From contig NZ_BOOR01000037.1 of NCBI RefSeq assembly GCF_016863335.1, positions 62,001 through 126,000 on the forward strand: 64,000 nucleotides of DNA, given 5' to 3'. Below are positions 50,018-57,165 of this stretch, in pieces (the first letter of the stretch is position 1; each line of letters begins with the position of its first letter). The stretch comes from Planotetraspora thailandica (lineage in GTDB: Bacteria > Actinomycetota > Actinomycetes > Streptosporangiales > Streptosporangiaceae). The notes under the pieces are model-generated. The model saw only the letters and a list, made by a program, of their open reading frames with translations, had not been told where the DNA came from and searched no databases. The position numbers were made by a program, and so were the translations under genes.

Positions 50018-50959
50018 CTAGCGGGTGGCCAACCAGGCGAAACTCGCCACTCCGGCGGCGGCGCAGTACACCGCGAACGGGATCAGCGTTCGTGTCTGGA
50101 AATACCTGGTGAGGAACCTCACGGCGAGGTAGGCGCAGACGAACGACGCGGCACTTCCCGCGAGGACCTGCCCGTGGATTCCGTCACCGAGCGGGCCGAA
50201 CAGGTCGGGCAGTTTCAGCACCCCGGCGGCGAGGATGACCGGTGTGGCGAGGAGGAAGGAGAACCGGGCGGCGTCGTCGTGGTCGAGTCCGCGGAACAGC
50301 CCGGCTGCCATGGTGGCGCCGGATCGGCTGATGCCGGGCAGCAGTGCGAGGACCTGCGCGGTGCCGATGAGCGTGGTGTCGCGCCAGGACCGCGCGGCGA
50401 GACGTCGATCGCTGCCCGTGGCGCCCTGGTCTCCGCTCCCGAGCGTCGCGCCACCGGCACCGGGCATGTCGGGTGTCGTCGCGGGCCGAATGGCGAGTGC
50501 TCGCCGGCGCAGCCGTTCCGCGCCGTACAGGATCACACCGTTGAGGGCCAGGAAGACCGCCGCAGGCATTGGGCGGCCGAGGACGGTCCTGAAGGTGTGT
50601 TCCAGAAGCAGGCCCGTGACCCCTACGGGGATCGTCGCAATGATGATCATCCAGGCCAGGCGTTCGTCGGCTGTGGCGATGCGCCTGTGGCGAATCGACG
50701 TCACGAAGCCGGTGATGATCCGAAGCCAATCACGCCAGAAGAACAGCATGAGCGCGAGCGCGGTCGCGACGTGCAGTCCCACGATGAAGGCGAGGTAGGG
50801 CGACTCGGGCGTGGAGACGTTGAGGTCGTCGGCCCAGCTCCCGCCCACCAGCGCGGGGAGCAGCACGCTGTGCCCCAGGCTGGAGACGGGGAAGAGTTCG
50901 GTGACGCCCTGGAGGGCGCCGACGACGAGGGCTTCCGCGTAGGAAAGATGCCCGCTCAT
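50018..50959 (-). CDS. uppP: Undecaprenyl-diphosphate phosphatase
   Basis: 313-residue membrane enzyme that converts undecaprenyl pyrophosphate to the monophosphate, recycling the cell-wall carrier and conferring bacitracin tolerance. Both motifs are intact: EALVVGALQGVTELFPVSSLGH near the N-terminus and LPGISRSGATM with the catalytic Arg at about residue 220. Eight or so helices. Between helices 4 and 5 there is a hydrophilic insert of about 35 residues (PDMPGAGGATLGSGDQGATGSDRR). The ATG overlaps the stop of the DedA gene (ATGA), so the two are co-translated. BlaI boxes upstream of DedA suggest BlaI control. Confidence 0.93.
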   Translation of the reverse strand: MSGHLSYAEALVVGALQGVTELFPVSSLGHSVLLPALVGGSWADDLNVSTPESPYLAFIVGLHVATALALMLFFWRDWLRIITGFVTSIRHRRIATADERLAWMIIIATIPVGVTGLLLEHTFRTVLGRPMPAAVFLALNGVILYGAERLRRRALAIRPATTPDMPGAGGATLGSGDQGATGSDRRLAARSWRDTTLIGTAQVLALLPGISRSGATMAAGLFRGLDHDDAARFSFLLATPVILAAGVLKLPDLFGPLGDGIHGQVLAGSAASFVCAYLAVRFLTRYFQTRTLIPFAVYCAAAGVASFAWLATR

Positions 50960-51678
50960 CGACGCCCTCCGTTGATGACGCCGGACTCGGTCTCTTCGGC
51001 GGTGCGGCCGCCTCGCCGGTGTCGCAGCACTTCGATGAACAGCGGCGTGAGTGAGACGAGCACGATCAAGGCGATGACGGGGAGAAGGTACCTGTCGATG
51101 TTCTGCGCGCCCACGGCGTCACGGAGCGTGCCGGCGGCCAGGTAGCCGGCGAGAAGAACGGCGTCGGTCCACAGCAGCCCGCCGACGATGTTCCACCGGA
51201 GAAATCGCCCGAACGGCATCTGAAGGACACCGGCGACAGGATTGAGAAGCGTCCGCACGACGGGGACGAAACGGGCCAGCACCACCGCCTTGGCCGGGCC
51301 GTACCGGTCGAAGTAGGTCTCGGCCCGGGCCACGTGGGCTGATTTGAACAGGCGCGAATCCGGCCTGGCGAACAACCGGCGGCCGAATCGTGCGCCGAGA
51401 TGATGGCCGAGCTGAGCGCCGATGATGGCGGACAGGGGCGCGACCAGCAGCAACAGCGGCAGGCTGAGTCGCACGCCGACGATGTCCCGCGCCACCGGGG
51501 AGGCGGCGATCCCGGCGAGGAACAGCAACGAGTCGCCCGGCAGGAAGAAGCCGACAAGCAGACCGGTCTCGGCGAACAACGTCGCCGCCACGCCCGCCAC
51601 ACCGAAAGCCTGCAGCAGAGAGGTCGGATCGAGGAGGTTGACGGCGGCACTGAGCGCCGCGGGCGTGGCCGTGCTCAC
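50956..51678 (-). CDS. DedA-family membrane protein (UptA-like)
   Basis: 240-residue DedA/VTT-family protein with about five to six helices and two re-entrant loops: LFAETGLLVGFFLPGDSLLFLAG (the F.PG(D/E) motif) and LARFVPVVRTLLNPVAGVLQMPFGRFLRWNIVGGLLWT (the RF.P..R motif). Members of DedA and UptA export or flip undecaprenyl phosphate, so it complements the UppP encoded next to it (4-bp overlap). Start taken at GTG 51678; a GTG at 51711 adds 11 residues and has no ribosome site. Two BlaI-type boxes lie about 110-140 bp upstream in the divergent gap. Confidence 0.85.
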   Translation of the reverse strand: MSTATPAALSAAVNLLDPTSLLQAFGVAGVAATLFAETGLLVGFFLPGDSLLFLAGIAASPVARDIVGVRLSLPLLLLVAPLSAIIGAQLGHHLGARFGRRLFARPDSRLFKSAHVARAETYFDRYGPAKAVVLARFVPVVRTLLNPVAGVLQMPFGRFLRWNIVGGLLWTDAVLLAGYLAAGTLRDAVGAQNIDRYLLPVIALIVLVSLTPLFIEVLRHRRGGRTAEETESGVINGGRR

Positions 51679-51783
51679 GCGGACCGCACCGCTGTGGCAC
51701 GGAAACGACACTGTCCGAGGGGAAGGTACACCGGGGTCTCCCTACGCACAAACGGCTGTTTTTCCAGCTGAGTACGGCATGAC

Positions 51784-51798
51784 ACTACACGATGTAGT
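51784..51798. promoter_or_regulatory. BlaI-type operator 1
   Basis: ACTACACGATGTAGT: 15-bp palindrome with the TACA...TGTA core of BlaI/MecI boxes, in the gap between dedA (minus) and the BlaI gene (plus). Confidence 0.85.
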
Positions 51799-51806
51799 AA
51801 GTACGT

Positions 51807-51823
51807 TCCTACACGATGTAGGA
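51807..51823. promoter_or_regulatory. BlaI-type operator 2
   Basis: TCCTACACGATGTAGGA: 17-bp palindrome sharing the 13-bp CTACACGATGTAG core with operator 1, 24 bp away centre to centre. It is the longer and probably stronger site. Confidence 0.87.
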
Positions 51824-51889
51824 GCAGCGGATGCCCGAGCGCTCGTGCGCCCACGGCGGGTACGGTGAACACCGACGAATCGAGGTGAG

Positions 51890-52267
51890 ATGGCACGCAG
51901 GGACGCGGCCCGGCCAAGACGTTCAGCGGGCCAGCTGGAAGGCGAGATTCTCAGTGCCCTGTGGGCGGCCGACGGGCCCATGACCGCGATCGAGGTCCAG
52001 GCGGCCGTCGGCGACGATCTGGCTTACAACACGGTGCACACGATTCTCACGCGGCTTCACTGCAAGGGGCAGGTACACCGGCTGGGCCCCGCGGGCCGCT
52101 CGACATACAAGCCGGCGAAGGGGGCCGCGGAGGTGGCGGCCGAGCAGATGAGGGCTGTTCTCGACACCGGCGCCGACCGCGGCGAGATCCTCATGCGCTT
52201 CGTCTCCACGCTCGGCGCCGCAGAAGAAGCCGCCCTTCGCGCCGCGCTGGATGCGGAAGGCTCGTAG
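51890..52267 (+). CDS. BlaI/MecI/CopY-family repressor
   Basis: 125-residue winged-helix repressor: RSAGQLEGEILSALWAADGPMTAIEVQAAVGDDLAYNTVHTILTRLHCKGQVHRLGPAGRSTYKPA is the BlaI DNA-binding domain (recognition helix YNTVHTILTRL). The C-terminal helices (EQMRAVLDTGADRGEILMRFVSTLGAAEEAALRAAL) make the dimer and contain the usual cleavage region of BlaI proteins. Its stop overlaps the M56 peptidase start (TAGTG), so repressor and likely sensor are made together. Two boxes precede the gene and a third lies before the response regulator at 55196. Confidence 0.93.
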   Translation: MARRDAARPRRSAGQLEGEILSALWAADGPMTAIEVQAAVGDDLAYNTVHTILTRLHCKGQVHRLGPAGRSTYKPAKGAAEVAAEQMRAVLDTGADRGEILMRFVSTLGAAEEAALRAALDAEGS

Positions 52268-53154
52268 TGACCGTCTCTGTCTACCTGCCCCTGCTGGTCA
52301 GCGTCGTACTGGCGGTGTCCGTCCGGCCGCTCGCGAAGGCACTGCCGCCTCGGCTCGGCCTGTGGGTGTTGACGGCGGCCGCGGTGATCGCAGGGGTGGG
52401 AACCGTCTGGACCTCTCTTCTGCTCGGGTCACTGCTCGTCGACGACATTCCGGCGTTCGACGCCGCCGAGCGGTTGGTGCCTGTCGACGACATGATGTCG
52501 CTGGGCGCCGCGGCGTTCCTCGGCACGGGCGCGGTGCGCTCGTGCCTGGCCGTGCGCCGCCTGCTCCACACCCGGCGGCGCCTGCGACGGCTCAATGCGA
52601 TGCCAGGCGGAGAGCTGCTCGTGGTGGCCGATCCGAGACCGGACGCCTTCGCCGTTCCCGGATCGCGCGCCGGCGGCGGACGCGTGGTCGTCACCCAGGG
52701 CATGCTTCGCGCGCTCGACGCCGGACAGCGGCGGGCGCTGATCGCCCATGAACGGACGCACCTGCGGGCGCGCCATTCGATCGCATTGTCACTGGCGGAG
52801 CTCGCCGCGGCGATGAACCCCCTGTTGGTTCCCGTACGGCGAGCCGTCGGGTTCCTGAGCGAGCGGGACGCGGACGAAGGCGCCGTTGCCGTGGCGGGCA
52901 GCCGCCGCCTCGTCGCCGAAGCCCTGGCCGCCGCGGCCCGGGCCAGATCCGCCTCTGCCGCCGCCTCTCCCCTGGCACCCGGCTTCCACCAGTTCGGTGT
53001 GGTCGACCGGGTCTCCGCCCTCCTCGCTCCTGAACCCGTCACTCGCCTTCGGCACGTGTGGATTGTCGGAGCGATGACCCTGCTGGCGGTGGGGGCGGCT
53101 TTCGACGCCACGCGTGACTTCGCGTGGATCGTGCAGATCCTGCTGAGGCACTGA
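52267..53154 (+). CDS. M56-family membrane metallopeptidase (BlaR1-like, short)
   Basis: 295-residue membrane protein with three to four helices and a cytosolic zinc-peptidase module: VVVTQGMLRALDAGQRRALIAHERTHLRARHSIALSLAELAAAMNPLL, in which HERTH is the zinc site and the third ligand probably lies in LSERDADEGA. It lacks the extracellular penicillin-binding domain of BlaR1, ending with one helix, so the signal is not a beta-lactam bound in the BlaR1 way. Cleaving the partner BlaI repressor is its likely role (inference from family and coupling). GTG 52267 is set by the overlap. Confidence 0.88.
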   Translation: MTVSVYLPLLVSVVLAVSVRPLAKALPPRLGLWVLTAAAVIAGVGTVWTSLLLGSLLVDDIPAFDAAERLVPVDDMMSLGAAAFLGTGAVRSCLAVRRLLHTRRRLRRLNAMPGGELLVVADPRPDAFAVPGSRAGGGRVVVTQGMLRALDAGQRRALIAHERTHLRARHSIALSLAELAAAMNPLLVPVRRAVGFLSERDADEGAVAVAGSRRLVAEALAAAARARSASAAASPLAPGFHQFGVVDRVSALLAPEPVTRLRHVWIVGAMTLLAVGAAFDATRDFAWIVQILLRH

Positions 53155-53220
53155 CTCCATCGATTCCAGGGGCCGCCGGCCAGGACTGCGACCACGAGCA
53201 GCCGTCATCGGCTTGGTCAC

Positions 53221-54534
53221 TCACGTCGCAGGCAGGCGCAACTCGATCAGACCGCCGCGTGAGACCTTGGCGGTCAGGCTCCCACCCGCCGCGTCGGCGA
53301 GTCGACGCGCGAGGGCCAGCCCCAGGCCGGCGCCCTCTCCCAGGCCGGCGGCGGCTCCTTGGACTCCCGGCATGAAGACGGTCTCGACCTCCTCGGGGGT
53401 GAATCCGGGACCGTCGTCGGCGACGGAGAACACCACGTCGTTCCCCTCGCGGGATATCCCCACCACGATCGTCGCGCGGCCGTACCGCACGGCGTTGTCG
53501 AGCAGGGGGTGGAGTATGCGCAGCACGACGTCCTGATCGCATGCGACGACCTCATGCGTCGAGGCTGCGGGATCCAGCCGCACGTCCTTGCCGCGGCCGC
53601 TGTAGGAGGCCAGCACCGTGTTCGCCGCGTCGAATGCCTTGCACGTGCCGGTGGAGGGATCGATGCTCTGCTGAGCCAGCCCGATCAGTGTGTCGACCGT
53701 GTCGGCCAGCCGGTCGGTTCCCACGAGGACCTGCCGGAGCGCGGTCCGCAACTGCTCGGGCGGGCGATTCTGCCGGAGCGCGATCTCGGTCTCCAGCCGC
53801 AGCTGCGTGAGCGGGGTCCGCAGCTCGTGCGCGATCTCGGCGGTAACCCGCTTCTCGTGGCGAAGCGCCGCGGACAGCCGGGCCAGGAGCGTGTCGAGAG
53901 TCGCGGCCAAGCCGGTCAGCTCGTCGCGTGGAGGTCCCAGTCCGAATCTCCCGTCGAGATCGTGCTCTGACCATGTGGCGGCCTGGGCGGTCATCTGCCC
54001 CACGGGCCGCAGCGCATGCACCACGGTGCGGCGGATGAAGAACGCGCCGGTGGCGAGGATCAGAACGTCGAGGATCAGGGCGCCGGCCAGTGTGGTGCGT
54101 GCGGCGTCCTCGTACGGAATCAGCGACAGGGCTGCGACCACCGTCGCCTTCGGCGCGCCGGCGTCTCGCAGGCGAAGGGCCAGCATCCGCGTGTCGTCGT
54201 GCACGTCACGGGGGATGGTCTGCGGAGATGCGCTGACCGCACGGGCGGCGCCGTCGAGCCGGCTGAATCTGGAGGGGCTGCTGATCAGGGTCCCGCGGCC
54301 GTCGAACACCCACACGCCGCTGTCGAGCGCCTCGTCGTAGGGCGTGTCCGTGAGTGTCAGGTGCCCCTGCCGGATCGTGACGTTCGCCGCCGCGGCCTCC
54401 GCCCGCGCCCGCAGCACGGCGTTCGCGTCTTGCTCAAGCCGCCACGACAACACAGCGGAGAACCCGATGGTCAGCGCCCCGAGGGTCGCCGCGAGCGTGG
54501 CCGTCGAAGTGATGACGAGCTTGTTGCGGATCAC
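53221..54534 (-). CDS. Sensor histidine kinase, EnvZ/OmpR-class partner
   Basis: 437-residue membrane kinase: helix LVITSTATLAATLGALTIGFSAVLSW, an extracellular domain of ~115 residues, helix LILDVLILATGAFFI (~residue 155), then HAMP-like linker (VHALRPVGQMTAQAATWSEHDLDGRFG). HisKA has EIAHELRTPLTQLR (phospho-acceptor His ~236). HATPase_c has LLDNAVRYGRATIVVG, SVADDGPGFTPEE and GLGLALARRLADAAGGS. GTG 54534 overlaps the stop of the regulator by 4 bp. As regulator gene is first, kinase levels follow it; a BlaI box upstream may put both under BlaI. Confidence 0.92.
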   Translation of the reverse strand: MIRNKLVITSTATLAATLGALTIGFSAVLSWRLEQDANAVLRARAEAAAANVTIRQGHLTLTDTPYDEALDSGVWVFDGRGTLISSPSRFSRLDGAARAVSASPQTIPRDVHDDTRMLALRLRDAGAPKATVVAALSLIPYEDAARTTLAGALILDVLILATGAFFIRRTVVHALRPVGQMTAQAATWSEHDLDGRFGLGPPRDELTGLAATLDTLLARLSAALRHEKRVTAEIAHELRTPLTQLRLETEIALRQNRPPEQLRTALRQVLVGTDRLADTVDTLIGLAQQSIDPSTGTCKAFDAANTVLASYSGRGKDVRLDPAASTHEVVACDQDVVLRILHPLLDNAVRYGRATIVVGISREGNDVVFSVADDGPGFTPEEVETVFMPGVQGAAAGLGEGAGLGLALARRLADAAGGSLTAKVSRGGLIELRLPAT

Positions 54535-55196
54535 GAGATCGAATAGCCGACGCCGCGAATGGTGGTGACCACCCCTGCCCGTCCTATCTCGGCGAGCTTA
54601 CGGCGCAGCCGCAAGATGTAGGCGTCCAGCGTGTTGTCGTACACCATGGCACCGGGTGGCCAGGCCGCGTTGATGAGCGCCTGGCGGCGGACGACCTCGC
54701 CGCGACGCGCCAGCAGGAGCGCGAGAACGCGGAACTCGGTCGGGGTGAGAGCGGCGGCCCGATCTCCGTCCCGGAGCGTGTGCGAGGCCGGGTCGAGGTG
54801 CAGTCCCGGCGGCACGGGACGCCGGGGGCCGCTTCGGCGGATCAATGCGAGCAGCCTGACGACAAGCTCATCGAAGTGGAAGGGCTTGGGGAGATAGTCG
54901 TCCGCGCCGGAGCGGAATCCCGACACACGGTCCGTGATGCCGCCACGCGCGGTGAGGAAGAGCACCGGCGTCTCCACCCCGCGCGCCCGCAGGGCCAGGC
55001 ACAGGTCGCGGCCGTCCACGTCGGGAAGGCCGATGTCCACGATGAACACCTCCGGCGCCACAGCGTCGATCTGGCGGAGCAGGTCCGAGCCGGTGGAGAC
55101 GCAGACGGGGACCTCGAACCCCTCTTCTCGCAGACCGCGGCTGAGCACCCGACGCAGCGCGGAGTCGTCCTCGACGATGGCGACGGTGGAGGTCAT
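54531..55196 (-). CDS. OmpR/PhoB-family response regulator
   Basis: 221-residue regulator. Receiver: TVAIVEDDSALRRVLSRGL (acidic pair at 10-11), VFIVDIGLPDVDG (Asp ~54), LFLTARGGITDRVSGFRSGADDYLPKPFHFDEL (Thr and Lys). The Trans_Reg_C winged helix (~125-221) has LTPTEFRVLALLLARRGEVVRRQALINAAWPPGAMVYDNTLDAYILRLRRKLAEIG and TIRGVGYSI. A BlaI-like box (55211-55223) lies just before its ATG. A direct repeat on the other side of the gap (55306-55322) is a likely binding site, so it may activate the COG4705-DMT-GT4 genes divergent from it. Confidence 0.94.
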   Translation of the reverse strand: MTSTVAIVEDDSALRRVLSRGLREEGFEVPVCVSTGSDLLRQIDAVAPEVFIVDIGLPDVDGRDLCLALRARGVETPVLFLTARGGITDRVSGFRSGADDYLPKPFHFDELVVRLLALIRRSGPRRPVPPGLHLDPASHTLRDGDRAAALTPTEFRVLALLLARRGEVVRRQALINAAWPPGAMVYDNTLDAYILRLRRKLAEIGRAGVVTTIRGVGYSIS

Positions 55197-55210
55197 GGGA
55201 CCAGATCTCC

Positions 55211-55223
55211 CTACACGTTGTAG
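55211..55223. promoter_or_regulatory. BlaI-type operator 3, before response regulator
   Basis: CTACACGTTGTAG: 13-bp palindrome differing from operators 1 and 2 only in one base of the central triplet (CGT for CGA). It lies 15 bp before the response regulator ATG at 55196. Confidence 0.75.
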
Positions 55224-55305
55224 TAGGTCGGGGTCGCCAGACTATGCGACGGCTCACGAGGGTCGCCAGGGAGCGTCGCCGCACGTGAGACCGGCCGCCA
55301 CGCAG

Positions 55306-55322
55306 TCAGGTCAAGTTCAGGT
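55306..55322 (+). promoter_or_regulatory. Direct repeat, candidate response-regulator site
   Basis: TCAGGTcaagtTCAGGT: two copies of TCAGGT spaced 11 bp apart (one helical turn), 22 bp before the COG4705 gene. OmpR/PhoB regulators bind such tandem repeats. The rest of 55224-55305 shows nothing clear. Confidence 0.5.
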
Positions 55323-55343
55323 GCGGGGTGCCAGCCTGGGCCG

Positions 55344-56210
55344 ATGATGACTCCTGAATCGAGAACGGCCGCATGGGCCGCCAGGCGGGCTCTCAACAAG
55401 GTGCCCGCGGTCACGGTCTATTTCTGGATCATCAAGATCCTCTGCACGACCGTGGGAGAGACCGCCGCCGACTTCCTCAGTTCCACGCTGAACTTCGGGC
55501 TGACCAACACCACATACGTCATGGCCGTCCTGCTGGCCGTCTTCCTCTTCTTCCAGTTCCGCGCCAGGGCGTACACGCCATGGCTCTACTGGGTCACCGT
55601 GGCGCTGATCAGCGTTGTGGGCACGCTGATCACCGACAATCTGACCGACGGCCTCGGGGTTTCACTGGTGGTCACCACGGTCGTCTTCGGGATCGCGTTG
55701 ATCGTGACCTTCGCCACCTGGTACGCCGCCGAGCGGACGTTGTCCATCCACTCCATCTCCACCACCCGGCGGGAAGGCTTCTACTGGTTGACCATCCTGT
55801 TCACCTTCGCGCTGGGGACCGCGTCGGGTGACCTCGTCGCCGAGCGCCTGAACCTGGGCTATTTCCCGTCCGCGGCGATGTTCGCCGCTGTGATCGGGCT
55901 CATCGCCCTCGCCCACGGGATGGTCAAGGTCAACGCCGTGCTGACCTTCTGGCTCGCCTACATTCTCACCCGGCCGCTGGGGGCGTCACTCGGCGACTAC
56001 CTGTCGCAGCCGCGTGAGGAAGGCGGCCTGGGCCTGGGAACCGTCGTCACCAGTGTGCTCTTCCTGATCGCCATTCTCGGCTTCGTGGTCTACCTGACCG
56101 TCAGCAAGCGCGATCAGGACGTCCGCGTCGCAGCGCCCTCCGCGCACACCCGGCCCTCGTCCTCCGGCCGCGCACGCCGGGCGGCCGGAAGCCGGTACGA
56201 CAGGAGGTGA
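55344..56210 (+). CDS. COG4705-like membrane protein, paralogue of 40180
   Basis: 288-residue membrane protein with about eight helices and the same four repeat units as the gene at 40180: VGETAADFLSSTLNFGL, VGTLITDNLTDGLGVSL, LGTASGDLVAERLNLGY, LGASLGDYLSQPREEGGLGLGT. The conserved Asp recurs in each unit; helix 1 (VTVYFWIIKILCTTVGETAADFL) aligns with LAFWIMKVAATMLGETAGDLF of the paralogue. A basic tail of ~35 residues follows the last helix. It is first in an apparent unit with a DMT transporter and a GT4 enzyme. Start at 55344 or 55347 (ATGATG). Confidence 0.82.
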   Translation: MMTPESRTAAWAARRALNKVPAVTVYFWIIKILCTTVGETAADFLSSTLNFGLTNTTYVMAVLLAVFLFFQFRARAYTPWLYWVTVALISVVGTLITDNLTDGLGVSLVVTTVVFGIALIVTFATWYAAERTLSIHSISTTRREGFYWLTILFTFALGTASGDLVAERLNLGYFPSAAMFAAVIGLIALAHGMVKVNAVLTFWLAYILTRPLGASLGDYLSQPREEGGLGLGTVVTSVLFLIAILGFVVYLTVSKRDQDVRVAAPSAHTRPSSSGRARRAAGSRYDRR

Positions 56211-56271
56211 CGGTGCAGCGTATTCGGAGCCGGCTGCGCGGCCGCGACCGGACCACCAGGCAGCGACCTGC

Positions 56272-57117
56272 ATGACCGCACTCGCCGCCGGCGTCGCGCT
56301 GCTCGGCTCGTTGTTCTTCGCACTCGGCGCGGCGCTGCAGCAACACGAGGCCGCGCGTTCCTCCACGCCCCGTCTGCGTGTCCTGCTTCGCAGGCCGGCC
56401 TGGCTGGCCGGCGCCGCGGCGAGCGCCGCCGGGGCCACCCTCCACATCGTCGCGCTGAGCCTCGGCCCGCTGAGCGTGGTGCAGCCGATGGGAGTGGCCA
56501 GCCTCCTGTTCGCCCTGCCGGTCGCCGCCGCGATGCACGGCCGCCTCCCGGGACGCGGGGAACTCGCCGCCGCGTGCCTGGTGAGCATCGGGCTGACGGG
56601 GCTCGTGCTCCTCGTCCCGCCGTCCTCCCAGACGCCGCAACTGACCAACGCGGGGGCGGTGGCCATGCTCACGGCCACCGGCCTCGCCGCCCTGGCCTGC
56701 TTCGGCCTCGCCCAGCGCTCGGCGGGCGCCGTCCGCAGCGCCCTGCTCGCGCTCGCGGCAGGAGTCCTGTACGGCACGACCGCGACGTTCACGCACGTCG
56801 TCGTGGGGGGAACGGGCGACAACCCGTGGTTCCTCGCGGCCCTGCCGTTGCCCGCGATGGCCGCGCTGATGCTGATCCAGCGCGCGTACGCCCCTCCCGC
56901 CAGGGGCGCCAGGAATACGGGCCGAGAGCGGGAGCGGGGGCATTTCGGCGTGGCGTTCGCCACGCTGCAGGTGACCGATCCGCTCACCGCCGTAACCTGC
57001 GGCGCCTCGCTCCTCGGTGAACCCCTGCCGGACCACGCGGCGATCGCCGTCGCGTTCGCCCTGGTGGCCGGTGCCGGCATCGCCGTACTCGCACGAACCA
57101 CGCCGCTGCCCACATGA
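56272..57117 (+). CDS. DMT-superfamily (EamA/NIPA-like) membrane protein
   Basis: 281-residue polytopic protein with about nine to ten helices: ALAAGVALLGSLFFALGAALQQHEAA (helix 1 with the LQ..EA turn seen in actinobacterial DMT-like proteins), LHIVALSLGPLSVVQPMGVASLLFALPVAA (helix 3-4, the xxxxLxxVQPxG hallmark), and LQVTDPLTAVTCGASLLGEPL near the end (a second copy, P...A...G..LLGE). Two internally related halves. No substrate known. 61 bp after the COG4705 gene and 48 bp before the GT4 gene, so probably one operon. Confidence 0.82.
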   Translation: MTALAAGVALLGSLFFALGAALQQHEAARSSTPRLRVLLRRPAWLAGAAASAAGATLHIVALSLGPLSVVQPMGVASLLFALPVAAAMHGRLPGRGELAAACLVSIGLTGLVLLVPPSSQTPQLTNAGAVAMLTATGLAALACFGLAQRSAGAVRSALLALAAGVLYGTTATFTHVVVGGTGDNPWFLAALPLPAMAALMLIQRAYAPPARGARNTGRERERGHFGVAFATLQVTDPLTAVTCGASLLGEPLPDHAAIAVAFALVAGAGIAVLARTTPLPT

Positions 57118-57165
57118 GCTCCTCGACAGCGCCTCCGGCAGCCTGAACAAAGGATCGATGACCTG

